Source: Thermothielavioides terrestris NRRL 8126
Lineage: Eukaryota > Ascomycota > Sordariomycetes > Sordariales > Chaetomiaceae
Direction of reading: 5' to 3'
DNA: 64,000 nt
NCBI RefSeq assembly: GCF_000226115.1
Contig: NC_016461.1
Location: 1,550,001 to 1,614,000, forward strand
How positions within the stretch are numbered: the first letter of the stretch is position 1; each line of letters opens with the position of its first letter. Below the pieces are notes generated by a model. That model ran no database searches. It was given only the letters and a program-made list of their open reading frames with translations, and was not told the origin of the DNA. Made by a program: the position numbers and the translations under genes. This document shows, one piece after another, positions 35,394 through 48,003 of this stretch.

Positions 35394-36740
35394 GCCCCTG
35401 TCAACGCCACCCCCCCACCACAACTCGAAGTACTGTAGTAGTACCGGCAGGGGGTCTTCGTGTATATTCTAGGGTATAGCGCGCTTAAAGGTGGGTAGTA
35501 GCGCGCTTACCGCTACTGGCTAGCTACGAGTCATCGCTGTATCTACGCTATATTAGTTAAGTCTATATAGTAGGTGATATGACCTACCTTAGAACTACTA
35601 CTATCTTGCTATATAAGAATAGGTTATATATAGAGGCTATAGCTAGGCTAGGGAAGTATAAGACTATATTTGACCTAGGCAAAGCCTAGCTAGCTACTAG
35701 GCAATAGTAGAAACGTATTAAAATAAAAAAATTAAACTTAAGTATCTTACTTACTATTAACCTTACCTTTATCCTTATCTTTACTACCCTTTTTACTTAG
35801 AATTTCCCTATACTATACTAATTAGCTACTAGCTAGCTATAAAGTAGAGGTATAGTACATTTATAATATTCTTCTCAATATTTATAAGGTGCCTATATAT
35901 CTAGTATAGGGCTTTAGTATACTACTTAGCCTTCTCTAGGGTATCTTAAGCTAGCTAGGCTAACTCTTCGATAGCGGTAGCTAGCCGCTTAGCAACTATA
36001 GCCTAGCGCTCCGCCGTTAGAGCGACTCTCTTTTTAATACTCTGCTAGGGCTAGGCCCTAGCGAGTAAGAGGTGAGCTATAGAGGCGGTAGGAGTGCTAG
36101 GCGTAGGTATACTAGTGCTAGCTAGGGGTAGGGTAGTGGCGGTCTCCTTATATATTATACCTTTTAATACTGGTTAGTTAGGTATAAATATAAGGTAGCT
36201 ATAGTACTATATAGCTTATAAATAGTTATAACTAAACGTCTACTTTACGCTTTAAAGTTAGTAGGTAGGGGCTTGTCCTTATCGACTTTAAGGACTTGCT
36301 TATACTACTTAATAACCTCTAGCTAAATTATAGTAGGTAGCTATTAGTAGCTTATTAGTATTGGACTAATAGTCGTTCATTAGTTAATATTATTTATAAA
36401 AACGTAGGACTTGATATAGCTCTACTTAGTATACTTCTAGTATATATTGCCTAGATCTATATACTAGTTAACGAATATAAACTTAATATATTAAAAATAT
36501 AATACTATACTTACTCTCTTAGAAGTGGCAAGCCTATATATCCCTATTATAGATATATATAACGTAGACTATATATAGCATTACCTATACCTTACTATAG
36601 TTAGGCTCCTCCTTCTTCTTCTTCTTAGCCTATCTAACGTTAGCTAGCTACTAACTAGCACCTAAATAGTACTCTTTACTAAAGACTTTATGCCTAAGGA
36701 CCTAGCTAGGCGTTTCTAAGGGTTGTTAGGCGTAACTAGC

Positions 36741-37300
36741 TTAGACTTACCTTTGTTAGTAGGGGTGGTAGAGGTAGTAGGGGAGGTGGTAGGGGGGGCG
36801 GTAGGGGCGAGGGGGGTAGGGGGAGCTAGCTACTTGCTAATAGCGTTTTTGCTACTAATGCTAGTAGCAGTAGTAGTAGTAGGTGTAGGGTATATATAGG
36901 AGCGTTGCTATTGCTAGCTAATAGCGAGGGCAGGGAGGGTAGGGGGAGCTAGCTACTTGCTAGTAGCGTCCTTGCTACTAGTACTAGTAGCGGTGGTAGT
37001 AATGGGTATAGAACGTGTAGGGCAGGCTTAAAGGCGCTGCTACTGCTTGCTAGGGGCGGCGAGGGGGGTGGTAGCTAGAGTAGAGGGAGTAGGGGGAGCT
37101 AGCTACTAGCTAATAGCGCCCTCGTTGGTAGTAGTAGTAGTAGTGGTGGTAATAATAGTAGGCGTAGGGTACGTAGGGCAGGCCTAGAGGCGTTGTTGCT
37201 ACTAGTTGGGGGGGGTAGGAGGGTTGGCGGTAGGGGCTAGGGGGGTAGTAGGAGCTAGCTACTTGTTAGTAGTAGGAGCGTTGTTGTTGATAGTGGCGAA
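36741..37300 (-). repeat. GC-richer imperfect repeat block inside the MULE relic
   Basis: Imperfect copies of gggggagctagctacttgct followed by gctacta/gtagtag runs, spaced roughly 115-170 nt. Read on the minus strand this is a Pro/Thr/Ala/Gln-rich low-complexity segment interrupted by TAG stops, suggesting a decayed linker of the element's protein. G runs make it stand out from the TA-rich surroundings. Confidence 0.6.
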
Positions 37301-38899
37301 GGGGTTGTTCTCCTTATATAGCTCTATATCGTTGTATTTGAAGTTGCTATATAATTCAATTAGCTATTGCTAATTGTAATACTACCGCTACTATCGCGAT
37401 TTCAACTAATTTTTCGACTTAACCGACTTATAGAGTATATAAAAAATATAGATTAAAGCTATAATATAGATAATTAGCTTCTTAACGATAACGACGATAG
37501 AAATAGCTTTAAATCAACTTATATAATGGTAGTGTACGTGGGTGGGTAGGTGGCAACGGCTATAGCTACAAGGTTGGAAGAAGGAAAGGAAGAAGAAGTA
37601 GGTAGAGGGCTCTAGGGTAGTAGAAAAAGGTGTAGCCTATATACCTATATAGTTCTTAAAGAATCGATAGTTTTAATATCAACTATATAGAGTAAACATT
37701 GTTTATTTTTTAGAATTATCTAACTATAAAGTATCTAGACCAGTAGTAGAAAAGTAGCTAGCTAACACCTCCTCTATACTTATATTCCTTCTCTAGTTTC
37801 TCTATAAAGCTAAGCTTAGGGGTTAGGATAAAATTTCTATTTGTTTACGAATTTATATAGTGTTGAGCCCCCTTTTAGAAACTTTGATCAACTCTATAAA
37901 GTTTATCTAGAGGCTAAGACTTAGACTACTAACAACATTTACTATATTTTAGCATTGTAGAAACTCCTTTCTAAACGCACTAATTAGCTAGGAACTAAGC
38001 AACTTGCTTATAGTCTAGTAGCTAGCTAGCTACTAATCCTCTAACTTCTAGCTATCAATGATTACGAAGTTCTTTAAAGTTGGAGGCAACAATGAGAATA
38101 TAAGATAGTATAGTCTAGTAGCTAGCTAGTACTCAACTAGAGAACTATATATTGCTACTTATTACTAAGATATAAATGAAGGAATATCTAACCCCTAAAC
38201 CTATTGTAGATCCTCCTATACTTTGCCTAATAATTTCCTTAGAATATAGTTGAGATCCTCTTAAGAGCTATATTTTACTTGTACATTATCCTAGATCCTA
38301 TATATCGTTGTTTATAGCAACTATATAAGCTCCTAGACCTATAGGAATAGGTGCTATATAACAAAGACCTCGTCTAAGCTAGTAAGATCTACTAGTAGTA
38401 GAATAGCGCTATAGTATATCCTAAACCCCTTTGCTTCTAAAATGTTAACTAGCTACTAGAAGTGCTTTAGCTATAACAAGTTCGTTAATAAATGATAATG
38501 CTAGATATACGAGTAGGGGAGCAACTAGCTTCTAAACCACTTACACCTATAGCGAGGGATACTAACTAGCTCTAGAATTGGTATATTCTATAAGAGCTAA
38601 GCTACTTGATCCGCCTAGTTGACTACATTATAATAGTCTAGGTTATAGCGTTCGTCTAGAGTAGCCTATCTAAGTATAGAGACCTTGATAGCAATGTCGG
38701 TAGCACCCTAGGTACTTAGTCGTAGTAGTTAGATAGCTACTATACCGCTCTGCCACTGCCTATTGTTATACTATAGACTAAGGAACTAGTCTAGTATAAA
38801 AACGCTATTGAAGTTGAAAAGTACATTGGTATTAAACCGCTTATATACTATCGATAGCTTATATATAATTAGTGCTTAAGCCCGCTTAGGTAGCCTATT

Positions 38900-40400
38900 G
38901 AAGCCCTAGCCGTTAAACCGCTCTATATATATAGCTAGAAGTATATAATTGAGACTCTTAAACTTGGCTTAGATTACCTTATTTCGGTAGTCTTATATAC
39001 AATAATCAAGGTAGATAATTAAACTAGCAAGAAAAAAGGTACTAGGCATCTACTACTTTAGTATAGGCTTAGAGTTCTTAACCTTCGAGTGCTATCCTTC
39101 GACTATATTTATTATAGTAACCTAGTAGAGCAAAGGGATTAGGTCTTATACCTAATATACTTATAGCCAAATGTTGTTTAGCTAGTTGTTCTTTAAATAC
39201 TACTTAAGTCTATTAGTACTAGTATAAGCAATAGTAGCTTTAATAGACTCTATATAGCCTTTTTCTAAACAACGGCTTAGAAGAGCGGCTCCTATATAGC
39301 TAAAGCACTCTTTGTTAATACTAATCTAGTACTTTAAAGTCTTTTAGCAATGCTTTATATAGAGGAGATATTGTATATATAGAAGGTTGTATTTATTATA
39401 GCTAAATGCTACCTAGATAGTAAGTTGTTTAGCTATAGAGTCGTTGGTAATTATATATTTTAAGGGCTAGCCCCTATTAGCTACTCCCCTATACTATTCT
39501 AGTAGTACGCCTAGGTATACTATAATGCTATTAGCGGTCTACCTCTCTATAAAGAAGTAAGTAGAAGGGAGCTAGTAGCTATTGAAGTCCTAAACTATAA
39601 TCGTAAATAGGTGCTAACCTCTATATATAGTCTTGTAAATAGTATCTATAATCGCTAGTTGGCTATACTTCTTTAGCGTATCCAATAGGTCTTTATATAC
39701 GAAGACCAATGTAAAAGAGTTCTTGCTAAGGACAGTTAACGCCTTATACTTATATTAGTCACTATAGGATAGTAGCTAGGCAATAGCTTCTATAAATTCT
39801 AGTTCCTTAAGGACTTTGTAGGACTATGCCTTATAATCATTGTATTTGTAGAGCTTAAAAAACCTACGTAGGTTGCTAATCTCCTAGGTTGTAATATACT
39901 AGCTACTTATATAGTAAAGACGTGCCCTAGCCTTAGGGGTTTTAGTATAGCTATATAGCTAGTGTTCTACTATGCTATCGCTATATCTAGAGGAGAGGAG
40001 ATAGACGATATACTCTAGAATAGTATATAGGCGTTTGACTATCTTAATGTCTTTTATTAAGTAGTTATGGCTATAGCGAATAGCAATGTCAATAGTGCTA
40101 TTGTTGTATTTAACCTAGTAGAGAGTATAGCAGTATAGCTCTATATTCTATAGCGCCCTATTGCGTTTACCTTGCCCTTTAGTCTTTTATAGCGTCTTCT
40201 AGAGGAGGTAGCGAAATATAGTCTTCTTTTTCTATTGCCTTAGGGCGTCTCTCTAGCTATAGAAATACGAAATCTAGTGCTATTTAGCTTACTAAGCTGT
40301 ATATAGGAGGGTAAATATACCCTCTTTGAACTAGCGTTCCTAGATCTCTATAATATTGTAAGGAATTGTAAAGCTGCTATTTAGCGCTTTAACCTTTAGT
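38900..40400 (-). pseudogene. MULE transposase pseudogene (multiple stops)
   Basis: One minus-strand frame can be followed for over 800 nt apart from stop codons at what would be Gln or Trp codons. It contains AIIDTIYKT near 39,630-39,650 (the D-x-T-Y/F-K-T start of the MULE DDE domain), then YFFIER-like and IIVYLGVLLE helices. ITNDSIAKQL follows near 39,440 (second acidic position region) and YIKHC near 39,345. These blocks and their spacing fit PF10551-type transposases. At least one local frame change lies near 40,060-40,080. Boundaries are approximate. The reading is by eye, without a profile search. Confidence 0.65.
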
Positions 40401-40784
40401 TTAGATATATAAATTAGGGAAATATACCTATACCTACGTTTAGAAGCTACTTCCCCTATAGAGGAACTATCTTCCTTAGGGGATAGTGAAAAGCTATCTA
40501 GTAGCTAGGTAGAGGCTAGAATAGGATTAGGAATACCGTTCAATTATAACGATTGTAGAGTTAGATGCTTAGGAATAGGGAGAAGCTTAGGTTAGAGTAG
40601 TACCTATTAAGTAGCTAGATCGAGGTTGGGCTTAGGAAGTAGATGTTCTAGGACTAGGGAGCTCGCTATAGGTATAGTATTAGTAATTCAACGTTAGTGA
40701 TTAAATTCGCTATTTAACTAAATGGCATTTATACATTAAAGGGGACTAAGGGCGCTAATAGGCTATAAATACTACGTCGTCTTG

Positions 40785-41255
40785 TTGCTAGTTGTATAGT
40801 ATATCGTTTTATTGCTAACTATATAAAGCGAGCTAGTCTATAATAGAATATTAGTCTATAGCTAGATCAATGTTTAGCAATTGCTAATAGGTAGGCGCTA
40901 AAACAACTTACTTAGTATATCTTCTAGTTGCTAGCTATATAGTATATCGTTTTATAGCTAACTATATAGTACATTGTTTTATAGCTAGTTATATAGCGTA
41001 TCGTTTTATAGCTAGCTATATAGTATATCGTTTTATAGCTAGTTATATAGTATATTGTTTTATTGCTAACTATATAAAGCAAGCTAGTCTATAGTAGGAT
41101 ATTAGTCTATAGCTAGATCAATGTTTAGCAACTACTAATTAGTAGGTAGTAAAACAACTTATTTAGCGCATCTTCTAGTTGCTAGCTATATAAAGCAAGC
41201 TAGTCTATAGTAGAATACTAGTCTATAGCTAGATCAATGTTTAGCAACTACTAAT
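40785..41255. repeat. Subterminal tandem repeats of the MULE relic
   Basis: Two repeat types are interleaved. A 27-bp unit (core gctagctatatagtatatcg) occurs about five times in 40931-41065, with a diverged copy near 40790. A longer unit of about 65 bp (core agctagatcaatgtttagca) occurs three times near 40825-40890, 41075-41140 and 41190-41255. Subterminal repeats of this kind are common transposase-binding sites in DNA transposons. Confidence 0.85.
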
Positions 41256-41532
41256 ATACGTTAGTAGTAAATAATCTGAACTTACTAATAGGATCTATTG
41301 GATATAGGCTAAATACATAGTTCTATAGCGATATAACGTTGTAATATAGGTCTAAGTAGAATAGAGGGTTAGTATAGACGTAGATTGGTTAGAGAAATGT
41401 AGGCAGGATATAAACTAGCGGCTAGGCAGCTACTGACGCGACGTAGGCGTAAGGACTACCGCATTGAAATTGTTAAGCGGCGGCAAAAGGAGTGACTTCT
41501 AAGCGTAGGCGCTATAGTATCTGTAGGGACAT

Positions 41533-41563
41533 TGGAAATTGGTCTTGGCGGGACCTCTTTAAG
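41533..41563 (-). repeat. Right terminal inverted repeat (31 bp)
   Basis: Reverse complement of 35363-35393 with one mismatch. It ends 56 nt past the stop codon of the minus-strand F-box/2EXR-like gene. Confidence 0.92.
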
Positions 41564-41566
41564 ATC

Positions 41567-41579
41567 TAGCCGGATCTTG
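41567..41579. repeat. 13-bp direct repeat, right copy
   Basis: TAGCCGGATCTTG, identical in sequence and orientation to 35344-35356. Confidence 0.7.
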
Positions 41580-41619
41580 CGGTTGTGATTTGCGGCCTCT
41601 TGGCAAGCCCTCTAAGCCA

Positions 41620-42693
41620 TCAGGGTCCCACCGCCATACGCTGGCAACCGAAGCCGGCCTTCTTAATCCTGAATTCGGCTGCATCGCCACCGCCAGCGCA
41701 AGCTTCCACGAGCCTGTGAATGTCCACTTGCAAGAACTCGTCGCCACAATCCCCGCCCTTCCAACCCCGGCCCTGGCGCCCGGCCATCGCACAGCCCGCG
41801 CTGTCCCCGCCCTCTGAAACCATCCCGCCGTGGAAGTGACACCAGAACGGCGCGTGCAACCATCGCGGCACCCGCAGCTCAGCCCTCTCCATATCCGGGT
41901 CCGTCAGCAGCACCAGCAGCGCCCGTAACGCCGGGTTCCCCCCGTGATCCAAAGCCCGCAGCCTCCTCTCTTGCCCCAGCGAGACCGCGCCCGTCACCCC
42001 GGCCTCCAGCACATCGACCCTGACCCTCCGCAGCGCCCCGTTCAGCACCGCATCTCGCAGCGCCGGGACCAGCACGTCCAGCATGAGCGCGCCAAGCCGC
42101 CTCACGCGGACCGAAACGCTCCGCAGCCGCCTGCGGGCGTTAGCCGTTGCAGGGTGCGTCAGAAGCCTCATGGCGGCGGCCAGCCCGGTCCCGGTCCCGG
42201 TCCCGGGTCCCATCCCCGCTCCGGTGCGCCCCTCTCCTCTGCTCCCGCTCTCCGTCACAGAACCCGTCGTAGCGTAGCCAGTAGTACTAGTAGCACCCAC
42301 TACCCTGATGCGCTGCTGCCTCCGTCCCCAGGAGGCCGCGGTAAAGTCGAGATGGAATACGTTCCGCCCGTAGTAGAGGTCGCCAGCCTCGCGGTACAGG
42401 ACGGGCGAGGCGAGGAACAGATTGACGGGCGGGCCGGCGGGGAGCTCTGCGGACTCGCCATCCGCTGCTGTCTCGCCATCGGCGCCACCACCGCCGCCGT
42501 AGTGACGCTTGCTCGTGGTAGCAGCATGCGCGGTAGATAGAGCGGGGGACGCGCGGATGGGTAGGGACACGGTCCTCCCGTCGGTGCCGCCGCCTACTAG
42601 GACGCCGGGGGGGAAGAGGCAGACGTGGGAGAGGATCTGTTCCCGGAGCTCGGGAGGGAGGTCGAAGAAATATTCAAATGTCCCGGGCGCCAT
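41620..42693 (-). CDS. F-box/2EXR-like hypothetical protein (357 aa)
   Basis: A single exon, ATG at 42693. The N-terminus MAPGTFEYFFDLPPELREQI resembles F-box-like or 2EXR openings (FxxFxxLPxELRxxI) of large fungal families. It is followed by NLFLASPVLYREAGDLYYGR, the usual second element (LLxVSRxxYxEAxxxFYGRNxF). The rest is Arg/Gly/Thr-rich and variable. It includes a Gly/Thr run GMGPGTGTGTG and, near the C-terminus, LLVLLTDPDMERAELRVPRWLHAPFW. Such proteins may recruit substrates to SCF ubiquitin ligases, but this one is uncharacterised. The MULE relic begins 56 nt beyond its stop codon, so its 3' UTR may run into the transposon. The reading frame is intact and GC-rich, with no RIP leakage visible. 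Confidence 0.8.
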   Translation of the reverse strand: MAPGTFEYFFDLPPELREQILSHVCLFPPGVLVGGGTDGRTVSLPIRASPALSTAHAATTSKRHYGGGGGADGETAADGESAELPAGPPVNLFLASPVLYREAGDLYYGRNVFHLDFTAASWGRRQQRIRVVGATSTTGYATTGSVTESGSRGEGRTGAGMGPGTGTGTGLAAAMRLLTHPATANARRRLRSVSVRVRRLGALMLDVLVPALRDAVLNGALRRVRVDVLEAGVTGAVSLGQERRLRALDHGGNPALRALLVLLTDPDMERAELRVPRWLHAPFWCHFHGGMVSEGGDSAGCAMAGRQGRGWKGGDCGDEFLQVDIHRLVEACAGGGDAAEFRIKKAGFGCQRMAVGP

Positions 42694-43341
42694 TTTCAGT
42701 CAGTTATTATCAGCCGATTCTGGTGAATCAAGATCTCGACTGCATTCGTAAGCTTGGCGCGCTCCAATCTTAGCAAACGACTGAGTGAGCGGCTCCAGGA
42801 AGCCGCCCGTGGCGGGAGTTAAATTAGTTCGCTCAATACCCAAAAAAGCGGACCCGTTTATGGTGGGGATGTGGGGCGTTGAAAGCATGTTGGATAAGAA
42901 GGGCAGGCGAAGATGTGCATCACGATGGTTGATGGAAGGGGCTCCGAGAGAAGGACGGAGCACTCGTAGTATGGGATTAACCTTCCTACCTAGTCTAGTA
43001 CATGCAAGATGCAATGGGCTAAAGGGAACTCGGGTCAGGGAAACTGCAGGGAGAAAAAAATGCCAGGCATCACCAATCTTTGTAAATATCCTTTCCCCCG
43101 CCTGCCCCGCCCCCAAAAACGGTCCAGAGCAAACGCGGCTGAAAAGCCAGATATAAGGTATCCCTCTAACTTTTGGTGTCCCGTTTCATGAACCAAACAT
43201 GTAAGACGCCTTCCATCATGCCGCGGCCCTGCCGTCTACCGGTCATTCGATAGCTCCAGCCTGTGGCTTCGTAATCGCCGCCCAATACGCCCCCATATCT
43301 CTATGTGGTCGAGACTAGTCATCCATCAAGCGTTAAGTTGT
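42694..43341. other. Intergenic: upstream of F-box-like gene, downstream of SSB
   Basis: A 648-nt tandem spacer on the minus strand. The SSB 3' UTR lies at its right side. No supported feature. Confidence 0.5.
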
Positions 43342-45627
<2,286 letters not shown>

Positions 45628-46583
45628 TCTGAAGATTGGTGGTGTTGCTGATGTGCGAGTCTTCGAGTAAATTGAGTCTGGCGCACGAAGAAGGAAAGAC
45701 CGGGTCAGCGTGGGGCAGACTGGATGGTCTTTAAATTCTGAAATTTTCAGAGTGCGCCGAACTTTTTTTCTTCTCCGCCTCGCCGCCTTCTTCCCCACCA
45801 GCCTCCTGCAACCGCCCCGCTTCGCCCCTGCCTCAGAAACATCCTTAGCTAATCAGCGCTGCCAACACCATCCCATGAGCGCTCACGTGACATACTTGGG
45901 GGTGGACCCTTCAGTTCATTGTGTAAAAATCCCCCCTGGTTTGTTTGTTGGCATGGTACGGAGTACTTAACTGTTGTTTGCGGGCGAAGCCAGTGAAGGG
46001 TTAGTTAATAGGAACCTGGAGAGTTTTTGGTTGGTTGCAGACGCTGTTAAAAGTGGGGCCGAAGAACCTCACTAACAAGTACGCAGTAAGCCAGCCCTGT
46101 ATTCCGTTCGGTGAATTACTGTACACTAGGGCGCTAACTGATTCACGTTGGTACTGTACAGTGCAATCTTTCAACGGGCTGAGCAAGAGGCGAGACGTTG
46201 GCCTCTGATTGTGCGACCGACGATTTCCACCAAAAGTTTGCGATCGCATCCAGCCTCAGCCACCCCACCTCAGCCTTCCGAACGAGACGACTTGTGCCTG
46301 GAGCAAGGTCGTTCTTTCCATTCACAACCGCGCGAGCTGCCAGTTCCGCAGTTCCTAATCGAGCCTTCCGTTTCTGGGGCAATCGTACCGAAATTCTTGT
46401 CGAGTCGCAACCCCCGCGAAAACTGCGACGGGCCTCTTGGTTTGGAGCTTTGCGATATCGCATTTCTCGCCCGCCTGTGAACCCAACCATCCGATTCGAT
46501 TCAAACCTCGGCCACGTCCGAGTTATCGCTTGTTTCACCAGGACAACTTTGTTCCACGTCATACTTGTGAACCAACCTCCAAC
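45628..46583. promoter_or_regulatory. Divergent SSB/eIF4E promoter region
   Basis: A 956-nt spacer between two translation genes in opposite directions. It contains TACGGAGTA at 45957-45965 and C/T-rich stretches near both starts. No TATA box assigned. Confidence 0.55.
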
Positions 46584-47464
46584 ATGTCGGAGCAGGTCGA
46601 TCTCACCACCATTCCCATCTCGCCCGAGGGCAGCAACGATCCCAATGGCGCCGCCGCCGAGGCCGCAGAGGATGCCAACAAGACCATCACCGTCTTCCAC
46701 GACAAGGACAACTTCAATGTCAAACACCCCCTCTCATGTCGGTGGACGCTCTGGTTTACAAAGCCCGCCAGCGGAAAGGTTCGATCCTGTCTTTTGCTGG
46801 TCGCACCCCCACGAGAAACGTACCTGTCCTAACCAGACTGCACAGGGTGACAACTGGAACGACCTGCTGAAGGAGGTGATCACATTTGAGTCTGTCGAGG
46901 AATTCTGGGGCGTCTATGTAAGGCCATCCAGCATTTTCACGCCGGTGCTTCCGCTCCTGCTGACCGTGGACTTAGAACAACATCGCACCCGTCTCCGAGC
47001 TTGCTCTCAAGTCTGATTATCACCTCTTCAAGGAGGGCGTGCGGCCGGAGTGGGAAGATCCTCAGAATAAGCACGGAGGAAAGTGGTCGTTTCAATTCAA
47101 GGAGAAGCGGTCGGTCAACATTGACGAGCTGTGGCTGCACACCATGCTCGCCGCCATCGGCGAGACGCTGGAGGACGAGGAGGACGGCGAGGTGATGGGC
47201 GTTGTCGTCAACGTCCGCAAGGCGTTCTACCGTATTGGCGTATGGACCCGTACCACGGGCCGCCACATTCCCGGCCGCGGGGACGCTGACGTCGCGGGCG
47301 GCAAAGGCCGGTCGGCGGAGAAGGGCAAAGAGATCCTGATGTCTATCGGCCGGCGGTTCAAGAATGTTCTCAAGCTGCCGCCCAACGAGATGCTTGAATT
47401 CTCGGGACATACCGACAGCGCCCATAGCGGAAGCACACGCGCTAAGGCGAAGATGGTGGTGTAA
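46584..47464 (+). CDS. TIF45: Translation initiation factor eIF4E (cap-binding)
   Basis: eIF4E binds the mRNA 5' cap and eIF4G in the cytoplasm. Exons 46584-46778, 46846-46917 and 46976-47464 give 251 residues; both introns are GT-AG, 67 and 58 nt. After an acidic N-terminal extension the core reads KHPLSCRWTLWFTKP, then DNWNDLLKEVITFESVEEFWGVY and NNIAPVSELALKSDYHLFKEGVRPEWEDPQNKHGGKW. The cap-stacking tryptophans fall in the FWG/PEWED region and the eIF4G contact in VEEFWGVYNN. VVVNVRKAFYRIGVWTRTTG follows. A Gly/Asp-rich insert (GRGDADVAGGKG) near residue 195 is typical of filamentous fungi. The start ATG has a good context (aacATGtcg). Divergent from SSB and convergent with the synthetase gene. 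Confidence 0.95.
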
Positions 47465-48003
47465 AGCTTCAGTGGGGCTTGGGGCTGTCTCGGCAGCCGG
47501 TCGACCGACCACCGAGGAGGTTATGGCACGCCCCGATGCAATTATTCCTACACCCCTTCTCATGAACTTGATGCCGGTCATGGCACTGCATAAGTGCACG
47601 AACGAGGAATGGTCATCCGAGGGATATGAGATTCTCCATCGCACGGGTTCCCCTCATTTCTCCGGCTGGGAGGTTCAGGGCTTAATGATGCGAGACGGAA
47701 AATGGATTTCTGATTGCTCATGCCTAGGGTGCCATATATCGGCTATAAACCAAGCATGTCTAAGAGTTACCTCACGGGCAAAGCGCCATTGACCCTCAAG
47801 ACCCTCAGTGGTTCTATTGATCCAAGTATCCCTCAGTACCCTTTCCAGAGAAGTGGACATTTCCCTCTCTAAGTTAGAGTAGGAATGCTCCTGTACTTAC
47901 ACTCTATACGCGCCTGCTGATAATCTAACAGCAATCGTTTCCTTTTTATGTACCTGCCCACCCCAAAGGTAAGGCATGCCTTTCTCTGCCCGGATCCCAT
48001 CTC
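47465..48003. other. Convergent spacer between eIF4E and the acyl-CoA synthetase gene
   Basis: Holds the two 3' UTRs; no supported coding feature. Confidence 0.5.

Larger units (their letters stand above)
35363..41563 (-). mobile_element. RIP-degraded Mutator-like (MULE) DNA transposon, about 6.2 kb
   Basis: A sharply bounded AT-rich island between GC-rich flanks, delimited by 31-bp inverted repeats and near-adjacent 13-bp direct repeats. The core (about 35440-41440) is saturated with TA, CTAG and TATAG words and has stop codons in every frame. A minus-strand frame still shows MULE transposase-like blocks near 39,300-39,700. The outer 50-100 nt at each end keep normal CA and TG content. Subterminal tandem repeats lie near the right end, and a less mutated Pro/Thr-coding stretch lies at 36.7-37.3 kb. 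The element is dead by sequence. Superfamily assignment rests on the eye-read transposase blocks and on the size of the flanking repeat. Confidence 0.82.
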
